From Bacillus alkalisoli (GTDB lineage Bacteria; Bacillota; Bacilli; Bacillales; Bacillaceae_I), in assembly GCF_002797415.1 (NCBI RefSeq), contig NZ_KZ454944.1:829745-893744 (forward strand): 64,000 nt of DNA, given 5' to 3'. Position 1 is the stretch's first letter; each line of letters starts with the position of its first letter. Made by a program: the position numbers and the translations under genes. The notes below the pieces were generated by a model. It was not told the DNA's origin. It searched no databases and saw only the letters and a program-made list of their open reading frames with translations. Shown here piece after piece: positions 15,887 to 24,265 of the stretch.

Positions 15887-15974
15887 CGCTATTCCTCCTG
15901 TCCATTGATTCATACTAAACAAACGAATTGAAACACTGTATAATGAAAAAATAGTTAATCGTAATTATGTTATT

Positions 15975-16115
15975 TAATCCCATAGATACGGTTCCTTTAT
16001 TGAAAAACGAAATTTATATTTTTCTTATTTTTTATTTGTTTATAATATGTTTCTGTTTTCCCTTAATATTACTGGGTTATTACTCGTTTTTCGTATAGTA
16101 TTAATATTCACTACA
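15975..16115 (+). repeat. Family-2 dispersed repeat, copy 3 (degenerate)
   Basis: The left end ATACGGTTCCTTTATTGAAAA and right end ACTCGTTTTTCGTATAGTAT align with the preserved copies. The centre differs. It lies between patB and yugE. Confidence 0.5.
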
Positions 16116-16139
16116 CTCTGTAAGAAAGAAGGTGTTACG

Positions 16140-16400
16140 ATGAAGCCAAACGTGAATTTAATGTTAATGGATACATTAATGTGCTGGGACCCACTAGGAT
16201 ATGGTGAAGATGCTTATGAAACAGAAAGAGTAGATGTCATCCAAGCTGTACATGAGCTGAATGATGAAAAAGCCCTTTCTGTTAAAATTCAACATATATA
16301 TGAGTTTTCCTTTGAAGAAATGATACCTATAGAAGAATGTAAAAAGAAAGCAATAGAACTTTTGCAAATCAAAAATAGTGATGATGCTTGTTCCATTTAA
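16140..16400 (+). CDS. yugE: YugE-like DUF1871 protein
   Basis: This 86-residue acidic soluble protein starts at ATG 16140 with GAAGGTG six bases upstream. Recognisable features are WDPLGYGEDAYETERVDVIQAV and the repeated acidic helices typical of YugE. It is an all-helical small protein of unknown function. Its position between patB and the alpha/beta hydrolase is as in B. subtilis (yugE-yugF-patB). An upstream in-frame ATG at 16047 runs through the repeat and is not used. Confidence 0.85.
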   Translation: MKPNVNLMLMDTLMCWDPLGYGEDAYETERVDVIQAVHELNDEKALSVKIQHIYEFSFEEMIPIEECKKKAIELLQIKNSDDACSI

Positions 16401-16444
16401 AAAGGGACGGTAAGGGAATCAACATCCTTTACTGTCCCTTTTTA
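16399..16444. terminator. Bidirectional terminator between yugE and yugF
   Basis: AAAAAGGGACGGTAA / TTTACTGTCCCTTTTT arms, T-rich on both strands, between convergent genes. Confidence 0.85.
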
Positions 16445-16472
16445 CTTTATTCAATTAAAACGGCTTGTAAAA

Positions 16473-17303
16473 CTAAGTCGCTTCAATAAACTCTAAAATA
16501 TTCTCATGAACTCCTTCAGGGTTCTCCTCAGGTAACAAATGCCCTGTATTTTGATATGTAATGAGCTTTGAATTTGGTAAGTCTTTTGATAAACGATAGC
16601 CAACCTCAATTGGTACAACTTTATCCTCTTCTCCCCAAATAAGCAAACTAGGTGTGTCAATTGACTTTAAAATTTCTGCAGCCAAATCTCCTTCACGATC
16701 TCTTATCATTTTTGTTAATGCACGAAAAATATCGTCATTCATAAAAGGTTGTAAATAGCCATCTATCATCTCATCATCAATTAACGAGTGATCATGCACA
16801 ACATTAAGCAAATTTTGAACGGGTCCACGTCTTCCTAACCAGTACTTTAACCATAAGTGGAAGTAAGGAATTCTTGAAGAATAGATGATTGGCGTGGACA
16901 TTTTCTTTAAATAACCAGAGCTGCATAATAATACAACTTTATCTACTAAATCTGGTTTCTGTTTGCTCATATTTAACGCTATTTGTCCACCCATACTATG
17001 TCCAACCAGCACGACCTTTTGAAAATTTAATTGCTGTATTAAATTCAAAACTACTTTAGCCATGTTTTCGTAAGAATAAATAAAGGAACTTGTTTTACCA
17101 CTCTTTCCAAAAGGTGGGAGATCGACTGCTAAGACCGTGTATTGCTTCTTCAACAATGGTAAAAGACGCCGGAAACTGAAGGTAGAGGATAAAAATCCGT
17201 GTATCAGCACAATTGTCGGCTTCTCATAGCTATAGCGACTATCATGTAATTCATAATATACATCAACACCTAACACATTCATTGTGAAATGATTTTTGTC
17301 CAT
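16473..17303 (-). CDS. yugF: Alpha/beta hydrolase, YugF-like
   Basis: The start is ATG 17303, with GGAGTG six bases upstream, giving 276 residues. The alpha/beta hydrolase motifs are complete: oxyanion HGFLSSTFSFRR, nucleophile elbow GHSMGG (Ser), acid in WGEEDKVVP (Asp) and base in NTGHLLPEENP (His). A basic lid region with LKYWLGRRGP is visible. The substrate is unknown; the family includes esterases, dehalogenases and C-C hydrolases. It is convergent with yugE and matches its B. subtilis neighbourhood. Confidence 0.88.
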   Translation of the reverse strand: MDKNHFTMNVLGVDVYYELHDSRYSYEKPTIVLIHGFLSSTFSFRRLLPLLKKQYTVLAVDLPPFGKSGKTSSFIYSYENMAKVVLNLIQQLNFQKVVLVGHSMGGQIALNMSKQKPDLVDKVVLLCSSGYLKKMSTPIIYSSRIPYFHLWLKYWLGRRGPVQNLLNVVHDHSLIDDEMIDGYLQPFMNDDIFRALTKMIRDREGDLAAEILKSIDTPSLLIWGEEDKVVPIEVGYRLSKDLPNSKLITYQNTGHLLPEENPEGVHENILEFIEAT

Positions 17304-17430
17304 TTTAAACACTCCAACTATTATTTAGAGGTAGTTTAACCTGATAACTCCATTTCAAACGTGTTTTTATTTTCCTATAATAAAATAAAAGTCAGAGTTA
17401 ATACTTATTGTTTTTTAAAATTTCTTATAA

Positions 17431-17505
17431 GCGGTTGATTTCCGTGCAAGGCTGAGACTCCCGGCCCGCCCGCGGAAAGCGTAGTCTTGCACGGAAATCA
17501 ACAGC
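17431..17505 (+). repeat. Family-1 palindromic repeat, copy B (75 bp, internally deleted)
   Basis: The ends GCGGTTGATTTCCGTGCAAG and CTTGCACGGAAATCAACAGC match copies A and C. The interior retains CGCCCGCGGAAAGCG but lacks the central GC-rich part. Confidence 0.85.
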
Positions 17506-17525
17506 GGTATTTAACAAAGCCAAAC

Positions 17526-17556
17526 AAAAAAAGACAAAGCCAGTAAAGGCTTTGTC
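17526..17556 (-). terminator. Terminator of the XRE regulator gene
   Basis: GACAAAGCC / GGCTTTGTC arms followed on the minus strand by seven Ts. Confidence 0.85.
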
Positions 17557-17641
17557 AAAAAATAGGGGGAATACTAAAAAAGTATTGTTAAAATAAGTAT
17601 TCCCAATTCTCTACTAATTTAAACAAGTTATTAGAAAAAAA

Positions 17642-17998
17642 CTAAACTTTATACTTTTTCTCATAAATGGATTGCATGATGTTTAAAAATTCTTCCTCAG
17701 ACAAATCTTTTGCTTTACGTAATATCAACTTCGAACGATTTATGCCAATCTCTTTAATAAGTGCTTGAAGTTCTATGTCATTACCACAAGCAGATTGACT
17801 TGTATTCTCTAAAAGCTCAGAAGCAGGTACATCTAGAACGGTAGAAAGCTTTAGGATTGTTTCTAGATCAGGTGTTTGTTCCCCAGATTCATACTTTTCA
17901 ATAGTAGCGGAGCCTACGCGGATTTTTCTGGCAAGTTCTCTTACAGATAATTTGGCACGCTCACGGTACGTTTTAATGTTATCCCCAACCTTCCTCAT
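17642..17998 (-). CDS. XRE-family helix-turn-helix transcriptional regulator
   Basis: The 118-residue protein starts at ATG 17998 with GAGGGTG upstream. The N-terminal HTH_XRE domain covers residues ~4-60 (ELARKIRVGSATIEKYESGE is the helix-turn-helix; LSTVLDVPASELL closes the domain). The C-terminal ~50 residues are helical and charged with a single Cys (SACGNDIE). It is monocistronic with a clear terminator. The target is unknown; the nearest divergent gene is yugI, some 300 bases away, whose promoter is flanked by a 13-bp inverted repeat. Confidence 0.88.
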   Translation of the reverse strand: MRKVGDNIKTYRERAKLSVRELARKIRVGSATIEKYESGEQTPDLETILKLSTVLDVPASELLENTSQSACGNDIELQALIKEIGINRSKLILRKAKDLSEEEFLNIMQSIYEKKYKV

Positions 17999-18206
17999 TA
18001 CTATCACCCTCTCTAATATGTCTTCTTATTATTATCATATCACCGCTATACTTTAAAAAGTATGAACATTTTTCGATAATTAGAAAGAAAGATTTAGTTT
18101 TTTGAAACAATTTTTGTCACAAATTTTAAACATTAGACTCAAATATAAACTATCGTATCAGGGTAAATAAAAACATTCTCATTTGTAAAACATAACAAAG
18201 AGATGT

Positions 18207-18265
18207 AACGCAATAAATATTTTTTGTTAAAAAGTAAAGTTTGTGGTATAATTATTTATTGCGTT
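18207..18265 (+). promoter_or_regulatory. yugI promoter inside a 13-bp inverted repeat
   Basis: -35 TTGTTA (18224-18229), 17 bases, -10 TATAAT (18247-18252). Perfect arms AACGCAATAAATA (18207-18219) and TATTTATTGCGTT (18253-18265) flank the promoter. Confidence 0.75.
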
Positions 18266-18304
18266 GAAAGTATATAAAAAAATATAATTATTAGGAGTGT
18301 TTTC

Positions 18305-18709
18305 ATGTCAGATAAATATCAAGTAGGTAACATTTTAGACGGTAAAGTAACGGGAATTCAAGCGTATGGTGCGTTTGTAGCATTAGACGAAGAAACTCAA
18401 GGTTTAGTTCATATTTCTGAAATTACACACGGATATGTTAAAGATGTTAATGAGCATTTAAAAATTGGAGATGAAGTGAAAGTTAAGGTTCTTTCTGTAG
18501 ACGAAGCGAACGGAAAAATTAGTCTTTCAATCAAAGCTACAGAAGAAGCACCGAAGCAACAAGCTGCTGCTCCAAAAAAGCCTAACAAAAAACGTCAAGC
18601 AACTACAACTGTCAAAACTGACGATTCAGCTGCTGGCTTCAACACTTTAAAAGATAAACTTGAAGAGTGGATCGAGCAATCTAAGCGTGAAGATTTAATT
18701 AAAAAGTAA
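18305..18709 (+). CDS. yugI: S1-domain RNA-binding protein YugI (general stress protein 13 type)
   Basis: The 134-residue protein has an S1 RNA-binding domain at residues ~5-75 (VGNILDGKVTGIQAYGAFVAL; GLVHISEI; GDEVKVKVLSVD). A basic Ala/Pro/Lys linker follows (APKQQAAAPKKPNKKRQ), then an acidic C-terminal helix (FNTLKDKLEEWIEQSK). This is the YugI/CvfD organisation; the Pneumococcus relative CvfD acts as a post-transcriptional regulator and the B. subtilis protein associates with ribosomes. Start ATG 18305 has TTAGGAG upstream. A strong SigA-like promoter and a terminator make it monocistronic. Confidence 0.93.
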   Translation: MSDKYQVGNILDGKVTGIQAYGAFVALDEETQGLVHISEITHGYVKDVNEHLKIGDEVKVKVLSVDEANGKISLSIKATEEAPKQQAAAPKKPNKKRQATTTVKTDDSAAGFNTLKDKLEEWIEQSKREDLIKK

Positions 18710-18717
18710 TAAAGTTT

Positions 18718-18748
18718 TAAAATCCTTACATGTTGTAGGGGTTTTTTT
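18718..18748 (+). terminator. Terminator after yugI
   Basis: AAAATCCTTAC / GTAGGGGTTTT arms (G-U pairs included), then a T run. Confidence 0.65.
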
Positions 18749-18899
18749 ATGTTCTTTTTATGAGTTATCCTTTAAAAATGATATAAATCAAGAAATTAGA
18801 GGATATCTTTAAAAATTAAATTAATCCGTAAAAGTTCAATTTTATCTGGAAAAATTATTTTATATCCAGATTTACTACTTTGTACACTTCTTCAAATAA

Positions 18900-18933
18900 T
18901 AAAAATAACCGCTTCCTCAATTGAAGAAGCGGC
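18900..18933 (-). terminator. Terminator after yuzA
   Basis: CCGCTTC / GAAGCGG arms with the loop CTCAATTGAA and Ts on the minus strand. Confidence 0.8.
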
Positions 18934-18954
18934 ACTTACATAAATCTAATCAAA

Positions 18955-19188
18955 TTAACGAGTAGTACGTGGTTCAACTTCTCTTTCGTACTCTTCAGAT
19001 GGTCTGAAAAGTAAACCAAGGTTAATTAATCCCGCGATACCAACTAAGCTATAGATGATGCGAGATAACCATGCATTTTGTCCACCGAAGATTGCTGCTA
19101 CTAAGTCAAAACCGAAGAAACCAATTAATCCCCAGTTTAACGCACCAATAATCGTCAACACTAGTGCAATTCTTTGAATTGTACTCAT
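18955..19188 (-). CDS. yuzA: YuzA-like DUF378 membrane protein
   Basis: This 77-residue protein has two hydrophobic helices (IALVLTIIGALNWGLIGFFG and IIYSLVGIAGLINLGLLF). NWGLIG is the hallmark of DUF378. The C-terminus is charged (EEYEREVEPRTTR). The function of the family is unknown. The start ATG has GGAGGGAATG upstream. Its position between yugI and yugJ is as in B. subtilis. Confidence 0.9.
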   Translation of the reverse strand: MSTIQRIALVLTIIGALNWGLIGFFGFDLVAAIFGGQNAWLSRIIYSLVGIAGLINLGLLFRPSEEYEREVEPRTTR

Positions 19189-19683
19189 TCACATTCCCTC
19201 CTTGAGAATATAAGTGCTTCATATATATAGTTTGTTTCATCGCCAAAATTATTCATGCTATGCAAAAATATTTTTGAAAATAATCTTATCTCAAAGGTTT
19301 TACAATATTTTTAGGTTGTATTCAGACTATTTTTTGAAAATATAGTAACTAGCTGTTGATTTCCGTGCAAGGCGAAGACTCCTCGAAAATGCTACCTCAT
19401 TTTCTTCGTGCGATGCATCGCTCACGTAGCCTTCCTTGTCCTGCGGGAGAAGCGGGAGACGGGGAGACCCCACAGATGCGAATGCGTCGAGCTGGCCATG
19501 GCTTAAACTCGAGGAGCTAGTCGCTTGACCTAGACACGCCCGCGGAAAGCGAAGCCTTGCATGGAAATCAACAGCGGTGTTTATCAGTGACATTTTTTAA
19601 AGTAATACTTCTAAAAAAAGAGCTCATTCTTTGCAACCAATGATGGAATATTACATAATAGACACAATAGGAGGGATAGTCAA
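19189..19683. other. Intergenic region dominated by family-1 repeat copy C
   Basis: About 495 bases lack a convincing gene. The only structure seen is the 224-bp repeat at 19352-19575. A frame through it (19327-19593, minus) encodes repeat sequence and has no ribosome site. Confidence 0.6.
19352..19575 (+). repeat. Family-1 palindromic repeat, copy C (224 bp, longest)
   Basis: The ends GCTGTTGATTTCCGTGCAAG and CTTGCATGGAAATCAACAGC match A and B. The interior shares CCTGCGGGAGAAGCGG, GGGGAGACCCCACAG and CGCCCGCGGAAAGCGAAG with copy A in inverted orientation, plus an extra ~90-bp segment. Confidence 0.85.
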
Positions 19684-20847
19684 ATGGAAAATTTCACATT
19701 TTATAATCCAACAAAACTGATCTTTGGAAAAGGTCAATTAGAAACTTTGCCAGATGAATTAAGTAACTATGGAAAAAACGTTTTACTTGTTTATGGTGGA
19801 GGGAGTATTAAAAAGAGTGGTCTTTATAACCAAGTCATTGATCAATTACATAAAGCTGGAGCACAAGTAACAGAACTTGCAGGCGTAGAGCCAAATCCAA
19901 GAGTATCAACTGCTAGAAAAGGAGTAAAGCTATGTCGAGAAAACAGTATAGACTTTATATTAGCAGTTGGAGGAGGGAGCGTTATTGACTGTACAAAAGC
20001 TATTGCAGCTGGTGCAAAATATGATGGAGACGTATGGGATATAGTATTACGAAACCATATTGCTACAGAAGCGTTACCTTTTGGTACGGTTTTAACTTTA
20101 GCAGCTACAGGTTCTGAGATGAACTCTGGTTCTGTTATTACAAACTGGGAGACAAAAGAGAAATATGGCTGGGGAAGTCCTGTGACGTTCCCTCAATTCT
20201 CAATTTTAGATCCAACGAACACATTCACTGTTCCAAAAGACCATACTGTTTACGGTATTGTTGATATGATGTCACACGTATTCGAACAGTATTTCAACAC
20301 AGGAACAAATACACCACTACAAGACCGTATGTGTGAATCTGTTCTTCAAACAGTGATGGAAACAGCGCCTAAATTGTTAGAAGACTTAACCAACTATGAG
20401 CACAGAGAAACTATCCTTTATAATGGTACTATTGCACTTAACGGTATGTTACAAATGGGATATAGAGGAGACTGGGCGTCACATGGAATAGAACATGCGG
20501 TTTCTGCTATTTATGACATTCCTCATGCTGGTGGTTTAGCAATTCTTTTTCCGAATTGGATGAAGCATGTAATAGATACGAATGTACCAAAATTTAAGCA
20601 ATTAGCTATAAGAGTATTCGGTGTAGACGAAAAAGGAAGAGACGATCGCGAAGTGGCATTAGAAGGTATCGAAAAGCTAAGAGAGTTTTGGAACAGCTTA
20701 GGAGCTCCTTCCCGATTAGCCGAGTATGAAATAGATGACAAACATATAGACGAAATGGTAGAGCATGCACTAGCTCGTGGCCCAATAGGTAACTTTAAAC
20801 CTTTAGCAAAAGAGGACGTTAAAGCAATTTTACAGGCATCTCTATAA
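19684..20847 (+). CDS. yugJ: Iron-containing NAD(P)H-dependent alcohol (butanol) dehydrogenase
   Basis: The 387-residue protein matches the length and N-terminus style ([19 protein letters not shown]) of B. subtilis YugJ. The Fe-ADH hallmarks are visible: [13 protein letters not shown] (dinucleotide binding), [11 protein letters not shown] and [21 protein letters not shown] with the metal-ligand histidines. The family interconverts aldehydes and alcohols with NADH or NADPH. The start ATG 19684 has AGGAGGG upstream. B. subtilis has a tandem paralogue (yugK), but only one copy is seen here. A strong bidirectional terminator separates it from mrpG. Confidence 0.92.
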   Translation: MENFTFYNPTKLIFGKGQLETLPDELSNYGKNVLLVYGGGSIKKSGLYNQVIDQLHKAGAQVTELAGVEPNPRVSTARKGVKLCRENSIDFILAVGGGSVIDCTKAIAAGAKYDGDVWDIVLRNHIATEALPFGTVLTLAATGSEMNSGSVITNWETKEKYGWGSPVTFPQFSILDPTNTFTVPKDHTVYGIVDMMSHVFEQYFNTGTNTPLQDRMCESVLQTVMETAPKLLEDLTNYEHRETILYNGTIALNGMLQMGYRGDWASHGIEHAVSAIYDIPHAGGLAILFPNWMKHVIDTNVPKFKQLAIRVFGVDEKGRDDREVALEGIEKLREFWNSLGAPSRLAEYEIDDKHIDEMVEHALARGPIGNFKPLAKEDVKAILQASL

Positions 20848-20855
20848 TGTTCAAA

Positions 20856-20889
20856 AAAGAACCGCTACTATAAAAAGTAGCGGTTCTTT
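20856..20889. terminator. Bidirectional terminator between yugJ and mrpG
   Basis: AAAGAACCGCTACT / AGTAGCGGTTCTTT form a perfect 14-bp stem with a six-base loop. Confidence 0.9.
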
Positions 20890-20892
20890 GCT

Positions 20893-21264
20893 TCATGCCT
20901 TCATCTTCATTTGTTTCTCAGCTAATTCTTTCTTCGCCTTTAAATCATCTTGAATGGAGCTATCAGCTAACTTAACATCTGTATAGTAAGCAGCCCTAGT
21001 AATAAGATGCCCTGCTACAGGTGCAGTGACAAATACAAACACTATACCAAGTATTAATCGTGCACTAAAGTAATTATCTGCAATCCAGAAATACAATAGA
21101 GTCGCAATCAAAACGAACAATACTCCTAGTGTTGCACTTTTAGAAGCTGCATGACTCCGACAATACACATCTGGAAGTCTAAGTAAACCAATCGTTGTTA
21201 CTAAACTAAGGAGAGAACCTAGAATGACGATTCCACCAATTATATAACTAGCTGCTTCTGTCAC
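20893..21264 (-). CDS. mrpG: Na+/H+ antiporter subunit MrpG
   Basis: The 123-residue protein has three TM helices. IGLLRLPDVYCRSHAASKSATLG is the MrpG/MnhG signature. The C-terminus is an extended charged tail (DDLKAKKELAEKQMKMKA). It is the last gene of the mrp operon, and its start overlaps mrpF by 17 bases. MrpG is a small membrane subunit required for complex assembly. The complex expels Na+ in exchange for protons and supports alkali and salt tolerance. Confidence 0.95.
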   Translation of the reverse strand: MTEAASYIIGGIVILGSLLSLVTTIGLLRLPDVYCRSHAASKSATLGVLFVLIATLLYFWIADNYFSARLILGIVFVFVTAPVAGHLITRAAYYTDVKLADSSIQDDLKAKKELAEKQMKMKA

Positions 21265-21544
21265 GGTCGATTATCTCTCCTTTCTGTATGAACTTCGAGA
21301 ACGCTACTGTACCAACAAAAGCAATAACTCCGATTAATAAAATAACTTCTAAAAATGCATCCGTTCTTAACATAATAGAAATGATAGCAGTGATTGCAAT
21401 CAAGTTAATTCCAATCGAGTCTAAAGCCATTACTCTGTCAGGTACAGAGGGGCCTTTTACAACCCGATATACAAGACCAAGGGTGGAGATAGATAAAATG
21501 AGTAAACCAATTGTCAGCATGGAGTCTAAGGGTGTATCTGGCAT
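21248..21544 (-). CDS. mrpF: Na+/H+ antiporter subunit MrpF
   Basis: The 98-residue protein has three TM helices. KGPSVPDRVMALDSIG is the MrpF/MnhF signature with the conserved Pro-Asp-Arg. AAGGAGGTGA precedes the ATG at 21544. An internal Met at residue 9 is a possible alternative start. The gene is separated from mrpE by one base. It is reported in other Mrp systems to contribute to transport, including bile-salt export in B. subtilis. Confidence 0.94.
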   Translation of the reverse strand: MPDTPLDSMLTIGLLILSISTLGLVYRVVKGPSVPDRVMALDSIGINLIAITAIISIMLRTDAFLEVILLIGVIAFVGTVAFSKFIQKGEIIDRDRSS

Positions 21545-21545
21545 T

Positions 21546-22022
21546 TTACCTAGTCACCTCCTTAATGGCCTCTTCAAAGTTATGTTTAATATCACTAATA
21601 ATTTTATCAACGTCTGGCATATTCATCGCATGGATATAAAGGATTTTATTATCATCCGAAATATCCATAACCAATGTCCCTGGCGTTAAACTAATTAAAA
21701 GAGATAAAAGAGTAATTTCCCAATTTGACTTTAAGTCTGTTGGCATTGCGAAAATACCGGGCTTAATGTCTAATTTTGGTTTTAATATATCTTTAATAAC
21801 TTGAATGTTAGATAGTATTAACTCTCTTAGGAAGATGAGTAATAGTTTCGTCGCAGCCCATACTCTTGAGAAGTATAATCTGCCAGGCAAGAACCTTCTC
21901 ATTGCCCAAATAATAAAACCGCCCCAGAAAAAACCGACAAAGAAAGTCGAGAAAGACCACTCGTTTTTCAAAAACATCCATATAAATGCAATCAATAAAT
22001 TTATTAATATTTGAAAAGCCAT
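21546..22022 (-). CDS. mrpE: Na+/H+ antiporter subunit MrpE
   Basis: The 158-residue protein begins with hydrophobic helices (MAFQILINLLIAFIWMFL), then a soluble domain with SLTPGTLVMDISDDNKILYIHAMN, the MrpE/MnhE signature. The start ATG 22022 has AAAGGAG eight bases upstream and lies five bases after the mrpD stop. Mrp complexes need this subunit for stability. Confidence 0.94.
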   Translation of the reverse strand: MAFQILINLLIAFIWMFLKNEWSFSTFFVGFFWGGFIIWAMRRFLPGRLYFSRVWAATKLLLIFLRELILSNIQVIKDILKPKLDIKPGIFAMPTDLKSNWEITLLSLLISLTPGTLVMDISDDNKILYIHAMNMPDVDKIISDIKHNFEEAIKEVTR

Positions 22023-22027
22023 CGCAA

Positions 22028-23509
22028 CTACTCCTTTAAAACAGCTTGGATATAGATTGAAGGATCCATCAACGTTTCTGCTGCTTGCATGATGTACGGT
22101 GTTATTGTTTCAGCCCCTAAACCGATAAATGCAGAGACTGCAATCAATATGACAGAAGGATAAAGAAGTCCTTTTGTAGATCCTTTCTCTTCTTTTTCTG
22201 TAAGTACTTCTTCTCTAAAGAAGCAGTTCATGAATATTTTCATCACAGAATAAAGAACTAAAAGACTTGAGAAAAGCATAACACCAACAAATACGTAATG
22301 ACCTCCAGCTAATCCAGCTTGAGTTAGTAAGACCTTTCCAACGAATCCACTTAGAGGTGGAATACCAGCTAAAGCAAGAGTTGCAGTAAAGAACATCCAA
22401 CCAAGTAATGGGTGACGTTTTATGACTCCGCCCATTTCTTTGATTTTATCTGTACCTGTAATAGCAAACAGTGCTCCTGCTAGTAAGAAAAGAGCTCCTT
22501 TTATAACCATATCATGAACTAAGTAGAAGATTGATCCTGCATAACCGATCTCTGTTGCTATAGCAACACCGAAAACGATTACTCCAACTGCCGTCACAAT
22601 GTTATAAATTAATATTTTCTTAACGTCCCAATATGCAATAGCGCCAATCGCACCGATTAAAATGGTTATGATAGCTAAAACGCCGATAATCATATGAGTT
22701 ATTTGTGGTTCATGATAGAAAATTATCGAAAATGTACGTATGATCGCGTACACTCCTACCTTCGTTAACAAAGCAGCAAATAATGCTGTTATAGCGTATG
22801 GCGGTGCTTGATAAGAACCAGGTAACCATAAGTAAAGTGGGAATATACCACCCTTTAAGCCGAAAACAATTAGGAACAATACTGCTATTACAGTTAGAAT
22901 TCCAGTTTGACCTGATTCCGCTACTTTCGCAGATACGTCAGCAATGTTTAAGGTACCAACAACTCCATATAAATAAGCTAGTGCTATAACGAATAAACCC
23001 GAAGAAACAATGTTAATTAAAATATACTTTAAAGATTCGCGCATTTGAATTTGAGTGCCACCGATTACAATAAGTACATATGAAGAAATTAACATTACTT
23101 CGAAAAATACGAAAAGGTTAAATAAGTCTCCTGTTAAAAATGCCCCCATTACGCCTGTTATTAAAAATTGAGAAAAGGCATAATAGTAATATTTCTCCCG
23201 TTCTTCGCCTACACCACGAAAAGCAAATAATACACAAGCAAAACTTACAATTAATCCAGTAAGTACAAGCAATGCTGCAAACATATCTGCAACAAGTACT
23301 ATCCCGTAAGGTGGCTCCCAACTACCAAGTTCAAGTGTTTGTACACCATTTTCATATACGGATTGAACTAGGATAAAAGAGGCAATAGTTGCAAGAGACA
23401 ATGAAACTACACTTATCCACTTTTGTAACTGAATTTTCCTAGGTATAAATAATAGGATCGAAGCAGTGATAAAAGGGATAAGGATAGGTAAGATGACAAG
23501 GTTATTCAT
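22028..23509 (-). CDS. mrpD: Na+/H+ antiporter subunit MrpD
   Basis: This protein of about 493 residues has some fourteen TM helices, homologous to the antiporter-like subunits of respiratory complex I (NuoN/M/L). The conserved charged residues are in FFEVMLISSYVLIV (the TM5 Glu), KGGIFPLYLWLPGSY (the TM7 Lys) and HDMVIKGALFLLAG. ATG 23509 is preferred over 23518 for spacing from AAGGGG and because known MrpD proteins begin MNN. It overlaps mrpC by eight bases. The subunit contributes a proton path. Confidence 0.95.
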   Translation of the reverse strand: MNNLVILPILIPFITASILLFIPRKIQLQKWISVVSLSLATIASFILVQSVYENGVQTLELGSWEPPYGIVLVADMFAALLVLTGLIVSFACVLFAFRGVGEEREKYYYYAFSQFLITGVMGAFLTGDLFNLFVFFEVMLISSYVLIVIGGTQIQMRESLKYILINIVSSGLFVIALAYLYGVVGTLNIADVSAKVAESGQTGILTVIAVLFLIVFGLKGGIFPLYLWLPGSYQAPPYAITALFAALLTKVGVYAIIRTFSIIFYHEPQITHMIIGVLAIITILIGAIGAIAYWDVKKILIYNIVTAVGVIVFGVAIATEIGYAGSIFYLVHDMVIKGALFLLAGALFAITGTDKIKEMGGVIKRHPLLGWMFFTATLALAGIPPLSGFVGKVLLTQAGLAGGHYVFVGVMLFSSLLVLYSVMKIFMNCFFREEVLTEKEEKGSTKGLLYPSVILIAVSAFIGLGAETITPYIMQAAETLMDPSIYIQAVLKE

Positions 23510-23843
23510 GATTTTCATTTCCCCTTAATTTATCCATATCGTCTGTCTTCAATTCTTGGTACGCTCTGTATGCTAACACAAGGAAGAAAGATGTAACTCC
23601 AAAACTAATAACAATTGCAGTTAATATTAGAGCTTGAGGTAAGGGGTCAGCGTACAAATCGGCCTCTTGTCCTAGTAAAGGTGCAGCCCCTCGCTTTAAA
23701 CCTGCCATTGTAAGTAAAAACATATGAGCTCCATGTGCTAATAATCCTGTACCTACTATAATTCTTAATATACTTTTTGAAAGAATTAAATAGGTTGCAA
23801 TTGCAATTAAAATACCTGCAACAAATATCATTAATATCTCCAT
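23502..23843 (-). CDS. mrpC: Na+/H+ antiporter subunit MrpC
   Basis: The 113-residue protein has three TM helices, homologous to NuoK of complex I. LLAHGAHMFLLTMAG and DPLPQALILTAIVISFGVTSF are the MrpC/MnhC signature. The start ATG overlaps the stop of mrpB, and its end overlaps mrpD. It is a core membrane subunit of the antiporter. Confidence 0.95.
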   Translation of the reverse strand: MEILMIFVAGILIAIATYLILSKSILRIIVGTGLLAHGAHMFLLTMAGLKRGAAPLLGQEADLYADPLPQALILTAIVISFGVTSFFLVLAYRAYQELKTDDMDKLRGNENHE

Positions 23844-24265
23844 TATTCACTCTCTCCTATCGTTTGAATAATGGTCATCGCAACGCCGACAACTACTAAA
23901 TATACTCCAACATCAAAAATTACGGGTGTTGCTAATGCAGTTTTCCCTAATATCGGAAAATCGTAATACGTAAAAGTATGCGTTAAAAATGGAACGTTAA
24001 AGAAAAGCGAACCGACGCCACTAAGTATACAAATTAATAATCCGATTGCTGCAACTGTCATAAAGTCTATTGGAAAAACTGTTTTAACTGTCTTCATGTC
24101 GAATGCTAACAATAACAGAACTAATGCTGCTGAAGTCATTAATCCCCCGATAAAACCTCCACCAGGTGTATAGTGGCCTGCAAAAAAGAGGTAAATGGCA
24201 AAGGTAATAACGATAAAAGATAGGACGGTAGTGACGGTTTGAAGAATAACATCATTTACTTTCAC
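23843..24265 (-). CDS. mrpB: Na+/H+ antiporter subunit MrpB
   Basis: The 140-residue protein has four TM helices. HYTPGGGFIGGLMTSAALVLLLLAFD is the MrpB/MnhB signature, and the C-terminal VGVYLVVVGVAMTIIQTIGE fits the family. Its start overlaps the 3' end of mrpA by 14 bases, implying translational coupling. In this operon MrpA and MrpB are separate genes rather than fused. Confidence 0.95.
   Translation of the reverse strand: MKVNDVILQTVTTVLSFIVITFAIYLFFAGHYTPGGGFIGGLMTSAALVLLLLAFDMKTVKTVFPIDFMTVAAIGLLICILSGVGSLFFNVPFLTHTFTYYDFPILGKTALATPVIFDVGVYLVVVGVAMTIIQTIGESE

Larger units (their letters stand above)
17304..17641. other. Intergenic region with a family-1 repeat and a terminator
   Basis: This gene-free stretch contains repeat copy B (17431-17505) and the terminator of the XRE gene (17526-17556). 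Nothing else was seen. Confidence 0.6.

Noticed and set aside
14565-16115. Composite transposon carrying patB between two family-2 repeats
   Set aside because: One copy is degenerate, there is no transposase, and patB-yugE-yugF synteny is conserved with B. subtilis, so patB is resident.
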